Part shown: positions 1 to 8,276 of the stretch, piece by piece
How positions within the stretch are numbered: the stretch's first letter is position 1
How the letters are laid out: each line of letters starts with the position of its first letter
Origin: Paenibacillus alginolyticus DSM 5050 = NBRC 15375
Lineage (GTDB): Bacteria; Bacillota; Bacilli; Paenibacillales; NBRC-103111
NCBI RefSeq assembly: GCF_000422905.1
Contig: NZ_AUGY01000046.1
Coordinates: 1-56,812 of the forward strand
Length of the DNA: 56,812 nt
Reading direction: 5' to 3'
The notes under the pieces: generated by a model
The model's input: the letters and a program-made list of their open reading frames with translations, nothing else
What the model was told of the DNA's origin: nothing
Databases searched by the model: none
Program-made: the position numbers and the translations under genes

Positions 1-273
1 AAAGTGATAAAAATTAAAGTATCCGATAATCGCCGCAAGTACACGTTTCCAGCACGGGGTAGTGAAGCCCATGAGAAACTGTATGATCAACGAACAGCTG
101 TTGAACGTGTATTTGCCTATCTCAAAGGACAGTTCCAACTTGATAATGTTCGTCATCGTGGAGGTAAAAAAGCCAAAATGCATATGGAGTTAGCCTGCTT
201 ACTTTATACATCCTGTAAACTTTCAGTTGATCGAATTAACCAAGCAATGAATACCCCTCAGCTTTCTGCTTAA
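1..273 (+). pseudogene. DDE transposase, C-terminal fragment cut by the window edge
   Basis: The reading frame is open to the left edge, so the 5' end lies outside the window. The visible 90 residues contain the pattern YDQRTAVERVFAYLK, which fits the region around the last acidic residue of the DDE catalytic triad in IS1182/IS4-like transposases, followed by a basic stretch (RHRGGKKAK) and a short C-terminal helix. The gene catalyses insertion sequence transposition when intact; whether it is intact here cannot be seen. Downstream bases 274-393 hold no gene and probably include the end of the element; a small GAGAA/TTCTC dyad lies at about 302-316. The exact IS family is uncertain. Confidence 0.75.
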
Positions 274-393
274 TTTTTTTGAAAAGTACCGATTCAAATT
301 GGAGAAGCAGATTCTCAAATAAATTACATTGTGAAACGTACTCTTAGAGGCTCTTATTCTCCAACATACCCAAGAACATAGAACCAAACGCCC

Positions 394-1047
394 ATGCGCC
401 GAATAAATTGTAGCAAAAACATTGGGATGGATGATGAAATGGTCGGATTGGATCAACCCGTTAGTATACAGACGAATCAAGTGCTTCGTCATCAGTTGAA
501 ACTGAAGTACCCCTCTGTTGTACATCACACGCCATACAAGGCGGAGCATGCTATGAACACAGCGATTGTTTACGCCGTTAATAAGCTGCTTCACGAGCAA
601 GGCTATCCGCAAAATCCACTGGCAGACGTCACGGCTTACTATGAGTTAAAGACGAATGAACGGAACGTTCTCAGTCTGACTTTATGGAATTATACGTTTG
701 CGGGAGGTGCTCATGGACTTACGGTCCAAAAAGGATTGACCTTTAGCACGGAAACGGGCAAAGCCTATGCGCTCAAAGATTTGTTTAAGCCCGGCAGCGA
801 TTACGTTGCTAAGCTTAGTGCCATCATTAAAGCTGAGCTTAAAACGCGGGATATTCCTTTGTTGGTCGAATTTAATGGTATTAAACCAGATCAGGATTTT
901 TATATCGCCGATAAATCTTTGGTCATCTACTTCCAAGTTTATGAATTGGCCGCTTACGTCTACGGGTTCCTGTACTTCCCTATTTCTGTATATGCCATTC
1001 AAGATATCATTGACGAAGATGGCCCGCTTGGCAAAATGCTTTCATAA
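394..1047 (+). CDS. DUF3298/RsiV-like C-terminal domain protein
   Basis: A 217-residue protein with the pattern YELKTNERNVLSLTLWNY, then FAGGAHG, LFKPGSDYV and a C-terminal SVYAIQDIIDE. These are features of the DUF3298 domain found in RsiV, PdaC and many small Bacillus and Paenibacillus proteins of unknown role. No signal peptide or membrane segment is visible, so it is probably cytoplasmic or only the domain. The start is uncertain: the ATG at 394 has no clear ribosome binding site, and ATGs at 427 and 439 give a more family-like N-terminus (residues near PVSIQTNQVL). It lies just downstream of a transposase end, so the native promoter may have been altered. Confidence 0.7.
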   Translation: MRRINCSKNIGMDDEMVGLDQPVSIQTNQVLRHQLKLKYPSVVHHTPYKAEHAMNTAIVYAVNKLLHEQGYPQNPLADVTAYYELKTNERNVLSLTLWNYTFAGGAHGLTVQKGLTFSTETGKAYALKDLFKPGSDYVAKLSAIIKAELKTRDIPLLVEFNGIKPDQDFYIADKSLVIYFQVYELAAYVYGFLYFPISVYAIQDIIDEDGPLGKMLS

Positions 1048-1049
1048 CG

Positions 1050-2036
1050 TTACATGCAGACAATAATTTGTCTGCTGAAGTTGCCTTTATGGACGGCACA
1101 GCGCTCGGCAATGCGGAAGCCAGCTTCCGCGAGAAGCGAATCGATCTGCTCCGTCGTAATAATTACCGCGCGCCGGGCTAACCTGCGAGCGGATTGCAGC
1201 ATTTGCAGCTGCTCATCTTCCGGCAGTTTGGAGCAGAGATTATACGGCATGTCCAGGATGAGCGCATCATAGCGGGCTTGGTCCTGCGGGCTATTCGGGG
1301 ACACTGGCTGCGCCGCCCCCATCTCCTGCTCGCCCGCTGGGCTCAGGGTCCGCATGTCCGCGAGTCTCACCACATTCGGCATGCCGAAGTGGTCGAGATT
1401 CACCCGCGCGCCGCGCACCGCCAGCGGGTTGATGTCGCAGCCCACGATGTCGATCCCCATCGACATCGCCTCCACCAGCACCGTGCCGATGCCGCAGCAC
1501 GGGTCAATGACTCGCGTGCCCACGACCTCGGGCACGGCAATGTTCACCACCGCCCGCGCTACGCGCGTACCTAGGGCGGTGGAGTAGTTCTGCGGCTTCT
1601 GCTGATGCTGAAGCCACACAGCTTCGCCGTAGCTGCAGTGGCCGAACAACCATCGGCCTCCCAGCTCCGTCACGGCGAACCATTGCTCCGGCCGTCGCAT
1701 CTCGGCTTTGCCGCGAAGATGCCGGCCTATTTCGCGAGCGACCTCGCGCTGGCGGTCCGTACTGACCGCAGCATCCGTCTCCGCGAACGCAACCTTGAAC
1801 GTTGACCCCTGCACGGTCAACGTTGCCACTTGCGAGGCCAGCTCCGGTAAGCTGCCAGCCTCGAACAAAACATCCAGCCGCAGCTTCAGGAACGGGCTGC
1901 GGCTCGGCTCTACCCTTCGCGCGCTTACGGCGTAGCGCGCGCCCAGCACGACATCTGCGCCCAGTAAGGTGCGCAGCTCCAACTGACACAACGCCTGCTC
2001 GTCTTCGTGGCAGGCGTATACGTATATATGCTTCAT
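1050..2036 (-). CDS. TRM11-like SAM-dependent RNA methyltransferase
   Basis: A 328-residue class I methyltransferase. The SAM-binding motif I is DPCCGIGTVLVEA at about residues 178-190, followed by the acidic motif II (GCDINPLAV, 199-207). The catalytic motif IV reads LDMPYNL at 261-267, a variant of the (D/N)PPY motif of enzymes that methylate exocyclic amino groups. The N-terminal half is compatible with a degenerate THUMP-like region. This layout matches the TRM11/UPF0020 family, which methylates tRNA guanosines, but the exact substrate cannot be read. The start is supported by GAGGG placed 7 bases upstream of the ATG. The part from about 1300 to 1570 is strikingly GC rich compared with its surroundings. 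Confidence 0.8.
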   Translation of the reverse strand: MKHIYVYACHEDEQALCQLELRTLLGADVVLGARYAVSARRVEPSRSPFLKLRLDVLFEAGSLPELASQVATLTVQGSTFKVAFAETDAAVSTDRQREVAREIGRHLRGKAEMRRPEQWFAVTELGGRWLFGHCSYGEAVWLQHQQKPQNYSTALGTRVARAVVNIAVPEVVGTRVIDPCCGIGTVLVEAMSMGIDIVGCDINPLAVRGARVNLDHFGMPNVVRLADMRTLSPAGEQEMGAAQPVSPNSPQDQARYDALILDMPYNLCSKLPEDEQLQMLQSARRLARRAVIITTEQIDSLLAEAGFRIAERCAVHKGNFSRQIIVCM

Positions 2037-2082
2037 GGTTCATCCCTCATTTTTTACAAGTAAGCACCTTAGCTCCATCACT

Positions 2083-2958
2083 TTATATCTTATAAGCCTG
2101 CATCAACTGCTTCATAAACGTATCCATCGTCTTGCAAAGAAACATATCTTTCCGATAAACAATCCCAACATCCTTCTGAGGGACCGGAGCTATGATGGGA
2201 ATACTTCGAATGGCGCTGCTGCGGATACTGTCCACATAGGACCCCGGCAAAATAGCGCCTCCCACATTGTTTATAGCCATCTGAAGCAGGGACTCCAAGG
2301 TAGAGAGCTCTAGCGCCGGCTTCCATTCAAATCCAGACTGGTCACAGGCATCATCCATCATCTGTCGAACATAAAACTTTTTCTGGAGCATGGCGACCGG
2401 CAGTTGAGCCAGTTCCGCTAAACAAATCGCCTTCAACTCGGCAAGCGGATGCTTGTAAGAGATCACGAGATGCAGCTTTTCATTGTACAAAGGAATACAC
2501 CGAAGCTGCTCATCTTCATCAGGCAGAAAAACAACACCGATATCAAGCTGATTGCTCAGCAGTCCCTCCTTCGTCTCCTCGGTGGCGAGTTCGATCACGG
2601 ATAGCTCAATTTTCGGATATAGCGCATGGAAGGCCATGATGGTCTCCGTGAGCAAGTGATTGCCGGAGCAGCCTATACGCAGCCGTCCCCGCTGCATGCC
2701 TTGTATTTCATCAATAGCTGCCTTGGCCTGATCCAATTCGTGGAACATGTTCCTGCTGTGTTTGTGAAGAATCTCGCCTGCTTCGGTTACGTAAACCTTC
2801 TTCCCGATTCGCTGAAAAAGCGGCGCCCCTACCTGATTCTCTAACAAACGAATCTGCTGGCTCAGTGTAGGTTGGCTAATACCCAGCTTTTCTGCGGCCT
2901 TCGTGAAGTGAAGTTCCTCGCAAACGGCTAAAAAGTAGGTCAATAAGCGATGCTCCAT
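2083..2958 (-). CDS. LysR-family transcriptional regulator
   Basis: The N-terminus MEHRLLTYFLAVCEELHFTKAAEKLGISQPTLSQQ is the classical LysR winged helix-turn-helix, followed by a linker helix (IRLLENQVGAPLF) and an effector-binding domain of about 200 residues. I chose the ATG at 2958, which has a GGGGG stretch upstream, over an upstream in-frame ATG at 3021 that would run through the promoter of the divergent gene. The gene is divergent from a branched-chain aminotransferase (start 3086) and is the obvious candidate regulator of it. The effector is unknown. The intergenic region has two dyads overlapping or next to the -35 box of the neighbour. Confidence 0.9.
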   Translation of the reverse strand: MEHRLLTYFLAVCEELHFTKAAEKLGISQPTLSQQIRLLENQVGAPLFQRIGKKVYVTEAGEILHKHSRNMFHELDQAKAAIDEIQGMQRGRLRIGCSGNHLLTETIMAFHALYPKIELSVIELATEETKEGLLSNQLDIGVVFLPDEDEQLRCIPLYNEKLHLVISYKHPLAELKAICLAELAQLPVAMLQKKFYVRQMMDDACDQSGFEWKPALELSTLESLLQMAINNVGGAILPGSYVDSIRSSAIRSIPIIAPVPQKDVGIVYRKDMFLCKTMDTFMKQLMQAYKI

Positions 2959-2997
2959 CTTGATACGCCCCCGATCATAGCTACTGTCTATGATGGT

Positions 2998-3042
2998 AAT
3001 TGAAAATTCGCAATTGATCAATGATTGTTATTTTTCTATAGT
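2998..3042 (+). promoter_or_regulatory. Promoter and probable LysR operator of the aminotransferase gene
   Basis: A -35-like TTGATC (3014-3019) and a -10 TATAGT (3037-3042) are separated by 17 bases. Upstream, AATTG (2998-3002) and CAATT (3011-3015) form a dyad with an 8-base spacer centred near -42. The perfect palindrome ATTGATCAAT (3013-3022) overlaps the -35 box. Both are reasonable LysR contact sites; binding itself is inferred. Confidence 0.55.
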
Positions 3043-3085
3043 AAAGGATAACAATAATGATCGTAACGAAAGGTGGTTGAAGGCG

Positions 3086-4156
3086 ATGCATGGAAAAATT
3101 CGAATCGAACACAATCTGAACAGGAAAACAAAGCCTGGCTTGGAGGAAGCCCTTGGGTTCGGGCGTTATTTTACCGATCATATGTTTATGATGGATTACG
3201 AGGAAGGAAGCGGCTGGCAGGACCCGCGTATTGTTCCTTATGGACCGATATCCCACGATCCGGCAGCGATGGTTTTTCATTATGGGCAAGCTGTGTTCGA
3301 AGGGCTGAAGGCTTTTCGTACGGAAAAGGATGAGATCGTTTTATTTCGACCTGATCAAAATGCAAAGCGGCTAAACCGTTCCTGCGACCGGCTGCAAATG
3401 CCCCAAATGGATGAAGAATTCGTCGTTGACGCTATTCGAACCCTCGTTCGTTTGGATGCCGATTGGGTGCCTCGAAAGAAGGGCTCCTCTTTATATATTC
3501 GTCCTTTTGTGATTGCCACCGAAGCCGGGTTAGGCGTGCGCGCCTCTTCGCGCTATTCGTTCGTTATCATTATGTCGCCGGTTGGCGCCTATTATGAGGA
3601 AGGTCTTCAGCCCATTAACATCCTTGTAGAAAGCCATTATGCCAGGGCCGTTCGAGGGGGTACAGGCAATGTCAAAACAGCTGGCAATTACGCTGCAACG
3701 CTCAAAGCACAAGCCCTCGCCAAAGAATATAACTGCGCTCAAGTGCTCTGGTTGGATGCCATCGAGAAGATGTATATCGAAGAAGCCGGCAGCATGAATG
3801 TCTTTTTCAAAATCAACGGGGAAGTTGTGACTCCAAGTCTCAGCGGCAGTATTCTGGAGGGGATCACTCGGAACAGTATCATTCACTTGTTAAAAGAGTG
3901 GGGTATTCCGGTTTCGGAGCGGAAAATTTCCATCCATGACATTGTCGAGGCTTTTGAAAATGGGACACTCGAGGAAGCCTTCGGCACCGGTACCGCAGCG
4001 GTCGTCTCGCCGATTGGCAGTCTGCTATGGAACGGAACGCTTATGAGCATTAATCAAGGGAATATCGGCGAGCTGGTTGCGCGGCTTTACGATACGATTA
4101 CGGGTATTCAATATGGACGGATCGAAGATTCAAACAGCTGGATGATCTCTTGCTGA
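3086..4156 (+). CDS. ilvE: Branched-chain amino acid aminotransferase
   Basis: A PLP-dependent fold type IV aminotransferase of 356 residues that interconverts leucine, isoleucine and valine with their 2-oxo acids. Seen: FHYGQAVFEGLKAFR near the N-terminus, YIRPF, a catalytic lysine context GNVKTAGNYAA, the EAGSMNVFF segment that contacts PLP, and the GTAAVVSPIG loop. This is the long (BCAT-like) form. The start at 3086 has AAAGGTGG 8 bases upstream; an earlier in-frame ATG at 2990 would lie inside the promoter. It is divergent from a LysR gene, and a strong hairpin terminator follows at 4243-4281. No other ilv or leu genes are nearby, so it may serve catabolism or a last biosynthetic step. 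Confidence 0.92.
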   Translation: MHGKIRIEHNLNRKTKPGLEEALGFGRYFTDHMFMMDYEEGSGWQDPRIVPYGPISHDPAAMVFHYGQAVFEGLKAFRTEKDEIVLFRPDQNAKRLNRSCDRLQMPQMDEEFVVDAIRTLVRLDADWVPRKKGSSLYIRPFVIATEAGLGVRASSRYSFVIIMSPVGAYYEEGLQPINILVESHYARAVRGGTGNVKTAGNYAATLKAQALAKEYNCAQVLWLDAIEKMYIEEAGSMNVFFKINGEVVTPSLSGSILEGITRNSIIHLLKEWGIPVSERKISIHDIVEAFENGTLEEAFGTGTAAVVSPIGSLLWNGTLMSINQGNIGELVARLYDTITGIQYGRIEDSNSWMISC

Positions 4157-4242
4157 ACGGCAAGCTGTTGATGGAAAAAACCATTTGTCGTCGATTGCCA
4201 ACTACCAGATAAAGGTAAGCCCGCCTTAAGCATGAATCGAAT

Positions 4243-4281
4243 AAAGCCGTTCCAAGGGATTGAACCTTGGGACGGCTTTTT
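4243..4281 (+). terminator. Rho-independent terminator after ilvE
   Basis: A 15-base stem (AAAGCCGTTCCAAGG against CCTTGGGACGGCTTT, one wobble pair) with a 7-base loop is followed by a run of T. It lies about 90 bases after the aminotransferase stop codon. Confidence 0.85.
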
Positions 4282-4368
4282 GGCATCCACCCTCGTTCAC
4301 AAAGCGAGAGCTGAATGGCTAGGAATGACGCTCGATTGGGTAGCCCCCCTCCTTTTACACCTTGTCCA

Positions 4369-4785
4369 TCATTCTGTCTCCTTCTCTTTCTCCTCCACGA
4401 GCTGTCCATCGATATCGATAATATCTTTACTATTCACCACGTCATCACCGAGTAGATCCCTCAGCTTGTTCTTCGCTTTGAGCTTCACATCGGCATCAAT
4501 ACTCTTTGCGACAGCTGCCAAAGCAAGCCCCAAAGCGCTCAAATCATCCACATACCCAACAATAGGCAGCAAATCAGGGATGATATCTAAAGGCAGAATG
4601 AGATAGCCTAATGCGCCGTAGATTTGAACTTTGGCTTTAAGAGGCGTTCTTGGACTTTCTACTGCGTAAAAGAGCAGCAGGCCGGTGTAAATGACTTTAC
4701 TGCCTGCCTTTTTTGTGCCCTTTTTCAGCTTTGACCAGAAGCCGTCGGTTGAGAAATATTTTTCATACTTGGTAGGGTCCATCAT
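4369..4785 (-). CDS. YkvA-like DUF1232 protein
   Basis: A 138-residue protein with the DUF1232 signature: YGALGYLILPLDIIPDLLPIVGYVDDLSALG at about residues 56-86, one or two hydrophobic helices ending in a conserved acidic DD pair, and then an amphipathic helix. The C-terminal 25 residues are strongly charged (EEKEKETE). Members of this family are small membrane-associated proteins of unknown function. A ribosome binding site GGAG lies 7 bases before the ATG at 4785. It converges on ilvE, with the bidirectional-looking hairpin between them, and appears to be a single-gene unit. Confidence 0.8.
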   Translation of the reverse strand: MMDPTKYEKYFSTDGFWSKLKKGTKKAGSKVIYTGLLLFYAVESPRTPLKAKVQIYGALGYLILPLDIIPDLLPIVGYVDDLSALGLALAAVAKSIDADVKLKAKNKLRDLLGDDVVNSKDIIDIDGQLVEEKEKETE

Positions 4786-4789
4786 CCTG

Positions 4790-5095
4790 TCACTCCAATC
4801 ACCTTTTTTTCATAAAAGCCATAATCTATTCTTTGAGCCCATTAATCTCACTAGCTTTAAGTGTCTGCTTTAAAAACAACTTACTTAAACTTCAACTAAC
4901 TCCTTCTTTGAATATATCCTAACTTTCCAGATAAATCGAATTATAACGAACTTGATCAAAATCCCCCATTTCTTCTCGCTCGATTCTTCCGACGGGTTAA
5001 CTACAAACAACCCAGGAAGAGTTCGATTTAAACTAATAAAACCCCATCTCACTGAGAGGGGTTCTTTGCTTTTAGTGACTTGGAAGTATCCACGC
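4790..5095. other. Intergenic region without a recognisable gene
   Basis: About 300 bases between the YkvA-like gene and the end of the agmatine genes. It is AT rich and holds no frame with coding character. A hairpin at 5039-5064 (AACCCC-TCTCA against TGAGA-GGGGTT) may be an extra terminator for either strand. Confidence 0.5.
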
Positions 5096-5127
5096 AAAAA
5101 AAGGACTACTCCCCGAGGAGCAGCCCT
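5096..5127 (-). terminator. Rho-independent terminator after aguB
   Basis: Read leftward, AGGGCTGCTCC pairs with GGAGTAGTCCT (two G-U pairs) around a 3-base loop and is followed by at least seven T. It lies about 60 bases after the aguB stop. Confidence 0.8.
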
Positions 5128-5185
5128 ACTCTGGCTATCATGCCAGACACTTGTAAAATCCCCTTCAACAATGGCAAAAGCACGA

Positions 5186-6070
5186 TTACAGTACCTGCTC
5201 ACCATCGTAAGTGGCAATTTTCTTGTAAAGATCCGGACGACGGTCGCGGAAAATGCCCCACTCAATACGCTGAACTTCCAGCTGATCAAGGTCGAATGCT
5301 GCAACAAGAACAGTCTCTTCGTCGCGGCCAGCTTCCTCAATCATATTGCCCTGCGGGCCTGCGATGAAAGATGAACCATAGAAGTTAATACTGGAGTCTT
5401 CATCTTCTTCCTTACCGATCCGATTCGATGCGATAACCGGCATCAAGTTCGCCGCGGCGTGGCCGCGCATGCACATTTGCCAGTGATCCTTAGAATCGAT
5501 CGAACCATCCTGCGGCTCGGAGCCTATAGCAGTTGGGTAGAACAGCAGCTCTGCACCCATCAAAGCCATAACCCTTGCGGCTTCCGGGTACCATTGATCC
5601 CAGCATACGCCTACGCCGATTTTGGCATAGCGTGTTTTCCAAACCTTGAACCCGGTATCGCCGGGGTTGAAATAGAACTTCTCCTCATACCCTGGTCCGT
5701 CAGGGATATGACTTTTGCGATAAAGGCCAAGCACTTCGCCATCGGCATCGATAACCGCTAACGAATTATAGCGCGCGTAATTCTTTTTCTCATAAAAGCT
5801 TATTGGCAGTACGACCTGAAGCTCTTTGGCAATTTCACGGAAATGCTTGATTGCTTTGTTGTTCTCCAGCTCCGTCGCGTAATGATAGTAGTCGGACTTC
5901 TCTTTTTGGCAGAAATAAGGGGTCTCAAACAGCTCTTGGATCAAAATAATTTGAGCGCCCTTCGCGGCTGCTTGGCGAACCAAGGCCTCTGCTTTGCGAA
6001 TATTTTCTTCTATATTATCGGAACAGCTCATTTGCGTTGCTGCTACTGTGACTTTTCTCAATGAAATCAC
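5186..6070 (-). CDS. aguB: N-carbamoylputrescine amidase
   Basis: A 294-residue nitrilase-superfamily enzyme that hydrolyses N-carbamoylputrescine to putrescine, CO2 and ammonia. The Glu-Lys-Cys triad is visible: E46 in IQELFET, K119 in YRKSHIPDGPG and C156 in GVGVCWDQWYPE. The length and the motif PTAIGSEPQD match AguB/CPA enzymes. Its start codon overlaps the stop of the upstream aguA by four bases (ATGA), so the two are translationally coupled. The enzyme acts in the cytoplasm as the second step of the agmatine route to polyamines. A strong terminator follows at 5096-5127. Confidence 0.95.
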   Translation of the reverse strand: MISLRKVTVAATQMSCSDNIEENIRKAEALVRQAAAKGAQIILIQELFETPYFCQKEKSDYYHYATELENNKAIKHFREIAKELQVVLPISFYEKKNYARYNSLAVIDADGEVLGLYRKSHIPDGPGYEEKFYFNPGDTGFKVWKTRYAKIGVGVCWDQWYPEAARVMALMGAELLFYPTAIGSEPQDGSIDSKDHWQMCMRGHAAANLMPVIASNRIGKEEDEDSSINFYGSSFIAGPQGNMIEEAGRDEETVLVAAFDLDQLEVQRIEWGIFRDRRPDLYKKIATYDGEQVL

Positions 6071-7110
6071 CCTTTCTTGCTAGCTGGCATTTGCTGCGTC
6101 GTGCAGTGAACGTTGCCGCCTTCTTTGATGATGGACATGCCGTTAATGGTGCGGATTCTACGATCTGGGAAAGCTGCGCTTAGCACCTCTGCCGCCTTAC
6201 GATCTGTCTCTTGTGCAGTTCCGCCGAACACCGGCAAAATAATGCCGCCGTTTACGAAATAAAAGTTCAAATAGCTCAGCGTCAGACGCTGCTCTTCAAA
6301 AAACGTCAGAGGAGGCTGCTCAATCTGGATAATTTCAAAAGAGCGTCCCTTAGCATCCGTCGCATTGCGCAGAATTTCTAAATTCTCTTGTGTAATCGCA
6401 TAGTTGGCATCCGATGGATCGTTGCAGACCTGCAAAATGATTTTGCCTGGAGCCGCGAAGCAAGCAATATTATCGACATGACCGTCCGTTTCATCGCCGT
6501 CTAGCCCTTTATTCAGCCAGATGATCTTCTCGACGTTGACGAAGTCTTTCACATATTCTTCGATTTGTTCACGGCTTAGGTCTGGATTGCGGTTCGTGTT
6601 CAGGAGACATTCCTCCGTTGTCAAAAGCGTCCCTTCTCCATCCACATGAATGGAGCCGCCTTCCATGACGAGCGGAGCGTCAAAACGCTTCACACCGTGA
6701 TGCTCCAAAATTTGCGGAGCCACGTTATCATCAAGATCCCAGGGCGCATATTTGCCGCCCCACGCGTTGAATTTCCAATTCACAGCTGCGATTTCCTGCT
6801 GTTCATTTAACAAGAACGTTGGGCCGTTATCTCGGAACCATGCATCGTTATGCGGAATGATCAGAAAATCAACGTTCGTCTCTTCGAACATAGCCTTTAC
6901 TTGCTCAGCATCCGCCGGATTCACGATCACTGTCACAGGCTCGAACTCAGCAATAGCCTTGGCCAAATCTGCATAACCTTTTGACACAACCGCATGATCC
7001 TCTGGATAAACCATCGAAGATTGAACGGGCCAAGAAATAAATGTACGCTCATGTGTTGTCCACTCTGCTGGCATTCTATAGTGTAAATCCTTAGGTTTCA
7101 TCTCATCCAT
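6067..7110 (-). CDS. aguA: Agmatine deiminase
   Basis: A 347-residue peptidyl-arginine deiminase family enzyme converting agmatine to N-carbamoylputrescine and ammonia. Visible features are the N-terminal RMPAEWTTHERTFISWP, the DAWFRDNGPTFL segment, LVMEGGSIHVDGEGTLL, GDETDGHVDN and the catalytic Cys336 in GGNVHCTTQQMP near the C-terminus, all hallmarks of AguA. It is first in a two-gene operon with aguB. The start at 7110 is probable, but a second ATG at 7101 (MKPKDLHYRMP) is possible because the putative ribosome binding site is close. No arginine decarboxylase gene is in view, so agmatine must come from elsewhere. Confidence 0.95.
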   Translation of the reverse strand: MDEMKPKDLHYRMPAEWTTHERTFISWPVQSSMVYPEDHAVVSKGYADLAKAIAEFEPVTVIVNPADAEQVKAMFEETNVDFLIIPHNDAWFRDNGPTFLLNEQQEIAAVNWKFNAWGGKYAPWDLDDNVAPQILEHHGVKRFDAPLVMEGGSIHVDGEGTLLTTEECLLNTNRNPDLSREQIEEYVKDFVNVEKIIWLNKGLDGDETDGHVDNIACFAAPGKIILQVCNDPSDANYAITQENLEILRNATDAKGRSFEIIQIEQPPLTFFEEQRLTLSYLNFYFVNGGIILPVFGGTAQETDRKAAEVLSAAFPDRRIRTINGMSIIKEGGNVHCTTQQMPASKKG

Positions 7111-7332
7111 CTCACTTTATATAAATTTTTTGGCAGCCATATGAAGGGCAAATATTGAAGTCAAATGCACCGTCTTTCATCATATACCAAAAGGAGCTTA
7201 TGCTCAATGTACATAGGTTTACAAATTTAGCAATCGTTAAAAATCAAATTGCTCTGCCCTGCATATTTTGATTGCTTTTAATGAACATTATATATGGCTT
7301 TAACATGCAACCAAATGAAAGGGCGGATCACA

Positions 7333-7968
7333 TTGGCAACTGTTTTACACATCACAGCACATCCCCATGACCACCAAACATCATTCAGTATGGCTGTAGG
7401 AAAAGCCTTTATTGATACCTATCGGGAAGCCAATCCTAATGATGAAGTCATCCATCTGGACTTGTACAGCATTCAATTGCCTCACATTGATGCCGACGTA
7501 TTCAGCGGGTGGGGAAAATTGCGAGGCGGTCAACAATTCTCAGATTTGAGCAAGGAAGAACAGTCAAAAGTAGGTCGACTCGGCGAAATAACGGATCAGT
7601 TTGTAGCAGCGGATAAATACGTATTCGTTACGCCAATGTGGAATTTTTCTTTCCCACCGCTTATGAAAGCCTATATCGATGCGATTTGTATCGCCGGCAA
7701 AACGTTTAAGTACACAGAAACGGGTCCTGTAGGCTTGCTGCCTGACAAAAAAGCGCTGCATATCCAAGCAAGCGGCGGCGTTTATTCGGAAGGACCTGCT
7801 GCCTCAATGGAAATGGGACATCGTTATATAAGTACCATCATGTCATTCTTCGGCATTACGGATTTCCAAGGAATTTTTGTTGAGGGGATGGCTCAGACAC
7901 CCGACAAGGCTCCGCAAATCAAAGAGGAAGCGATTAGCCGCGCGCAAGCATTAGCTAAAACGTTCTAA
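7333..7968 (+). CDS. azoR: FMN-dependent NADH-azoreductase
   Basis: A 211-residue flavodoxin-fold quinone/azo reductase that uses FMN and NADH to reduce quinones and azo compounds by two electrons. Seen: an N-terminal beta strand and loop ([16 protein letters not shown]), the FMN-binding segment [19 protein letters not shown], the [15 protein letters not shown] stretch, and [10 protein letters not shown] close to the flavin. I place the start at the TTG at 7333, because AAAGGGCGG lies just upstream and the length then equals that of typical AzoR proteins; the in-frame ATGs at 7294 and 7315 would add a non-conserved tail. It is a single gene, divergent from aguA. Confidence 0.9.
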   Translation: MATVLHITAHPHDHQTSFSMAVGKAFIDTYREANPNDEVIHLDLYSIQLPHIDADVFSGWGKLRGGQQFSDLSKEEQSKVGRLGEITDQFVAADKYVFVTPMWNFSFPPLMKAYIDAICIAGKTFKYTETGPVGLLPDKKALHIQASGGVYSEGPAASMEMGHRYISTIMSFFGITDFQGIFVEGMAQTPDKAPQIKEEAISRAQALAKTF

Positions 7969-7972
7969 CAAA

Positions 7973-8066
7973 CAAGGATAAACGACTCCGTCGTCCCACT
8001 GGGACGAGCGCGTTTGTCAAGACTGATGACGCGAAGTGTAATAAAACTTATACTTTCTTATCTACT
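7973..8066 (+). repeat. 94-bp intergenic repeat, copy 1
   Basis: This stretch and 45027-45120 have the same length and are nearly identical over most of it. It begins CAAGGATAAACGACTCCG, contains a hairpin in which TCGTCC and GGACGA pair inside an AAACG/CGTTT stem, and ends with CTTATACTTTCTTATCTACT. The hairpin loop differs between copies while the stem is kept. It lies directly after the azoR stop codon. Confidence 0.75.
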
Positions 8067-8067
8067 G

Positions 8068-8119
8068 AAAAAAGGGGCTGTCCCATAGGGTGTTCATCTT
8101 TGGGCTGCCTCTTCTTTTC
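8068..8119. repeat. Terminator-like hairpin related to the one at 8223-8276
   Basis: The stretch has the form AAAAAAGGGGCTG ... GGGCTGCCTCTTCTTTT and resembles the terminator at 8223-8276 in sequence and spacing. It is probably a degenerate duplicate. It may end azoR transcription on the + strand. Confidence 0.45.
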
Positions 8120-8222
8120 ACCGTTGTAATACATGGAAAACTTCCAGTTAGATGACTGTTTAGAACGATTAACGCCAAATTAACTGGAGGAATTCCTGTT
8201 AGATTTCGCTCCGTATCGAAAC

Positions 8223-8276
8223 AAAAAAGAGGCTGCTCGCTAGGTTTTAACCTTTTGAGTCAGCCTCTTCTTTTTT
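8223..8276 (-). terminator. Rho-independent terminator after the phosphoesterase gene
   Basis: AAAGAGGCTG (8226-8235) pairs with CAGCCTCTTT, flanked by A and T tracts on both sides, so it may work in both directions. It starts within a few bases of the phosphoesterase stop codon. Confidence 0.8.

Noticed and set aside
4885..5340. Minus-strand open frame of 151 codons in the aguB 3' region
   Set aside because: It has no coding character or family pattern, overlaps the aguB end and its terminator, and lacks a ribosome binding site.
7973..8066. CRISPR repeat
   Set aside because: The copies are far apart (about 37 kb), not arrayed, and no cas genes are present.
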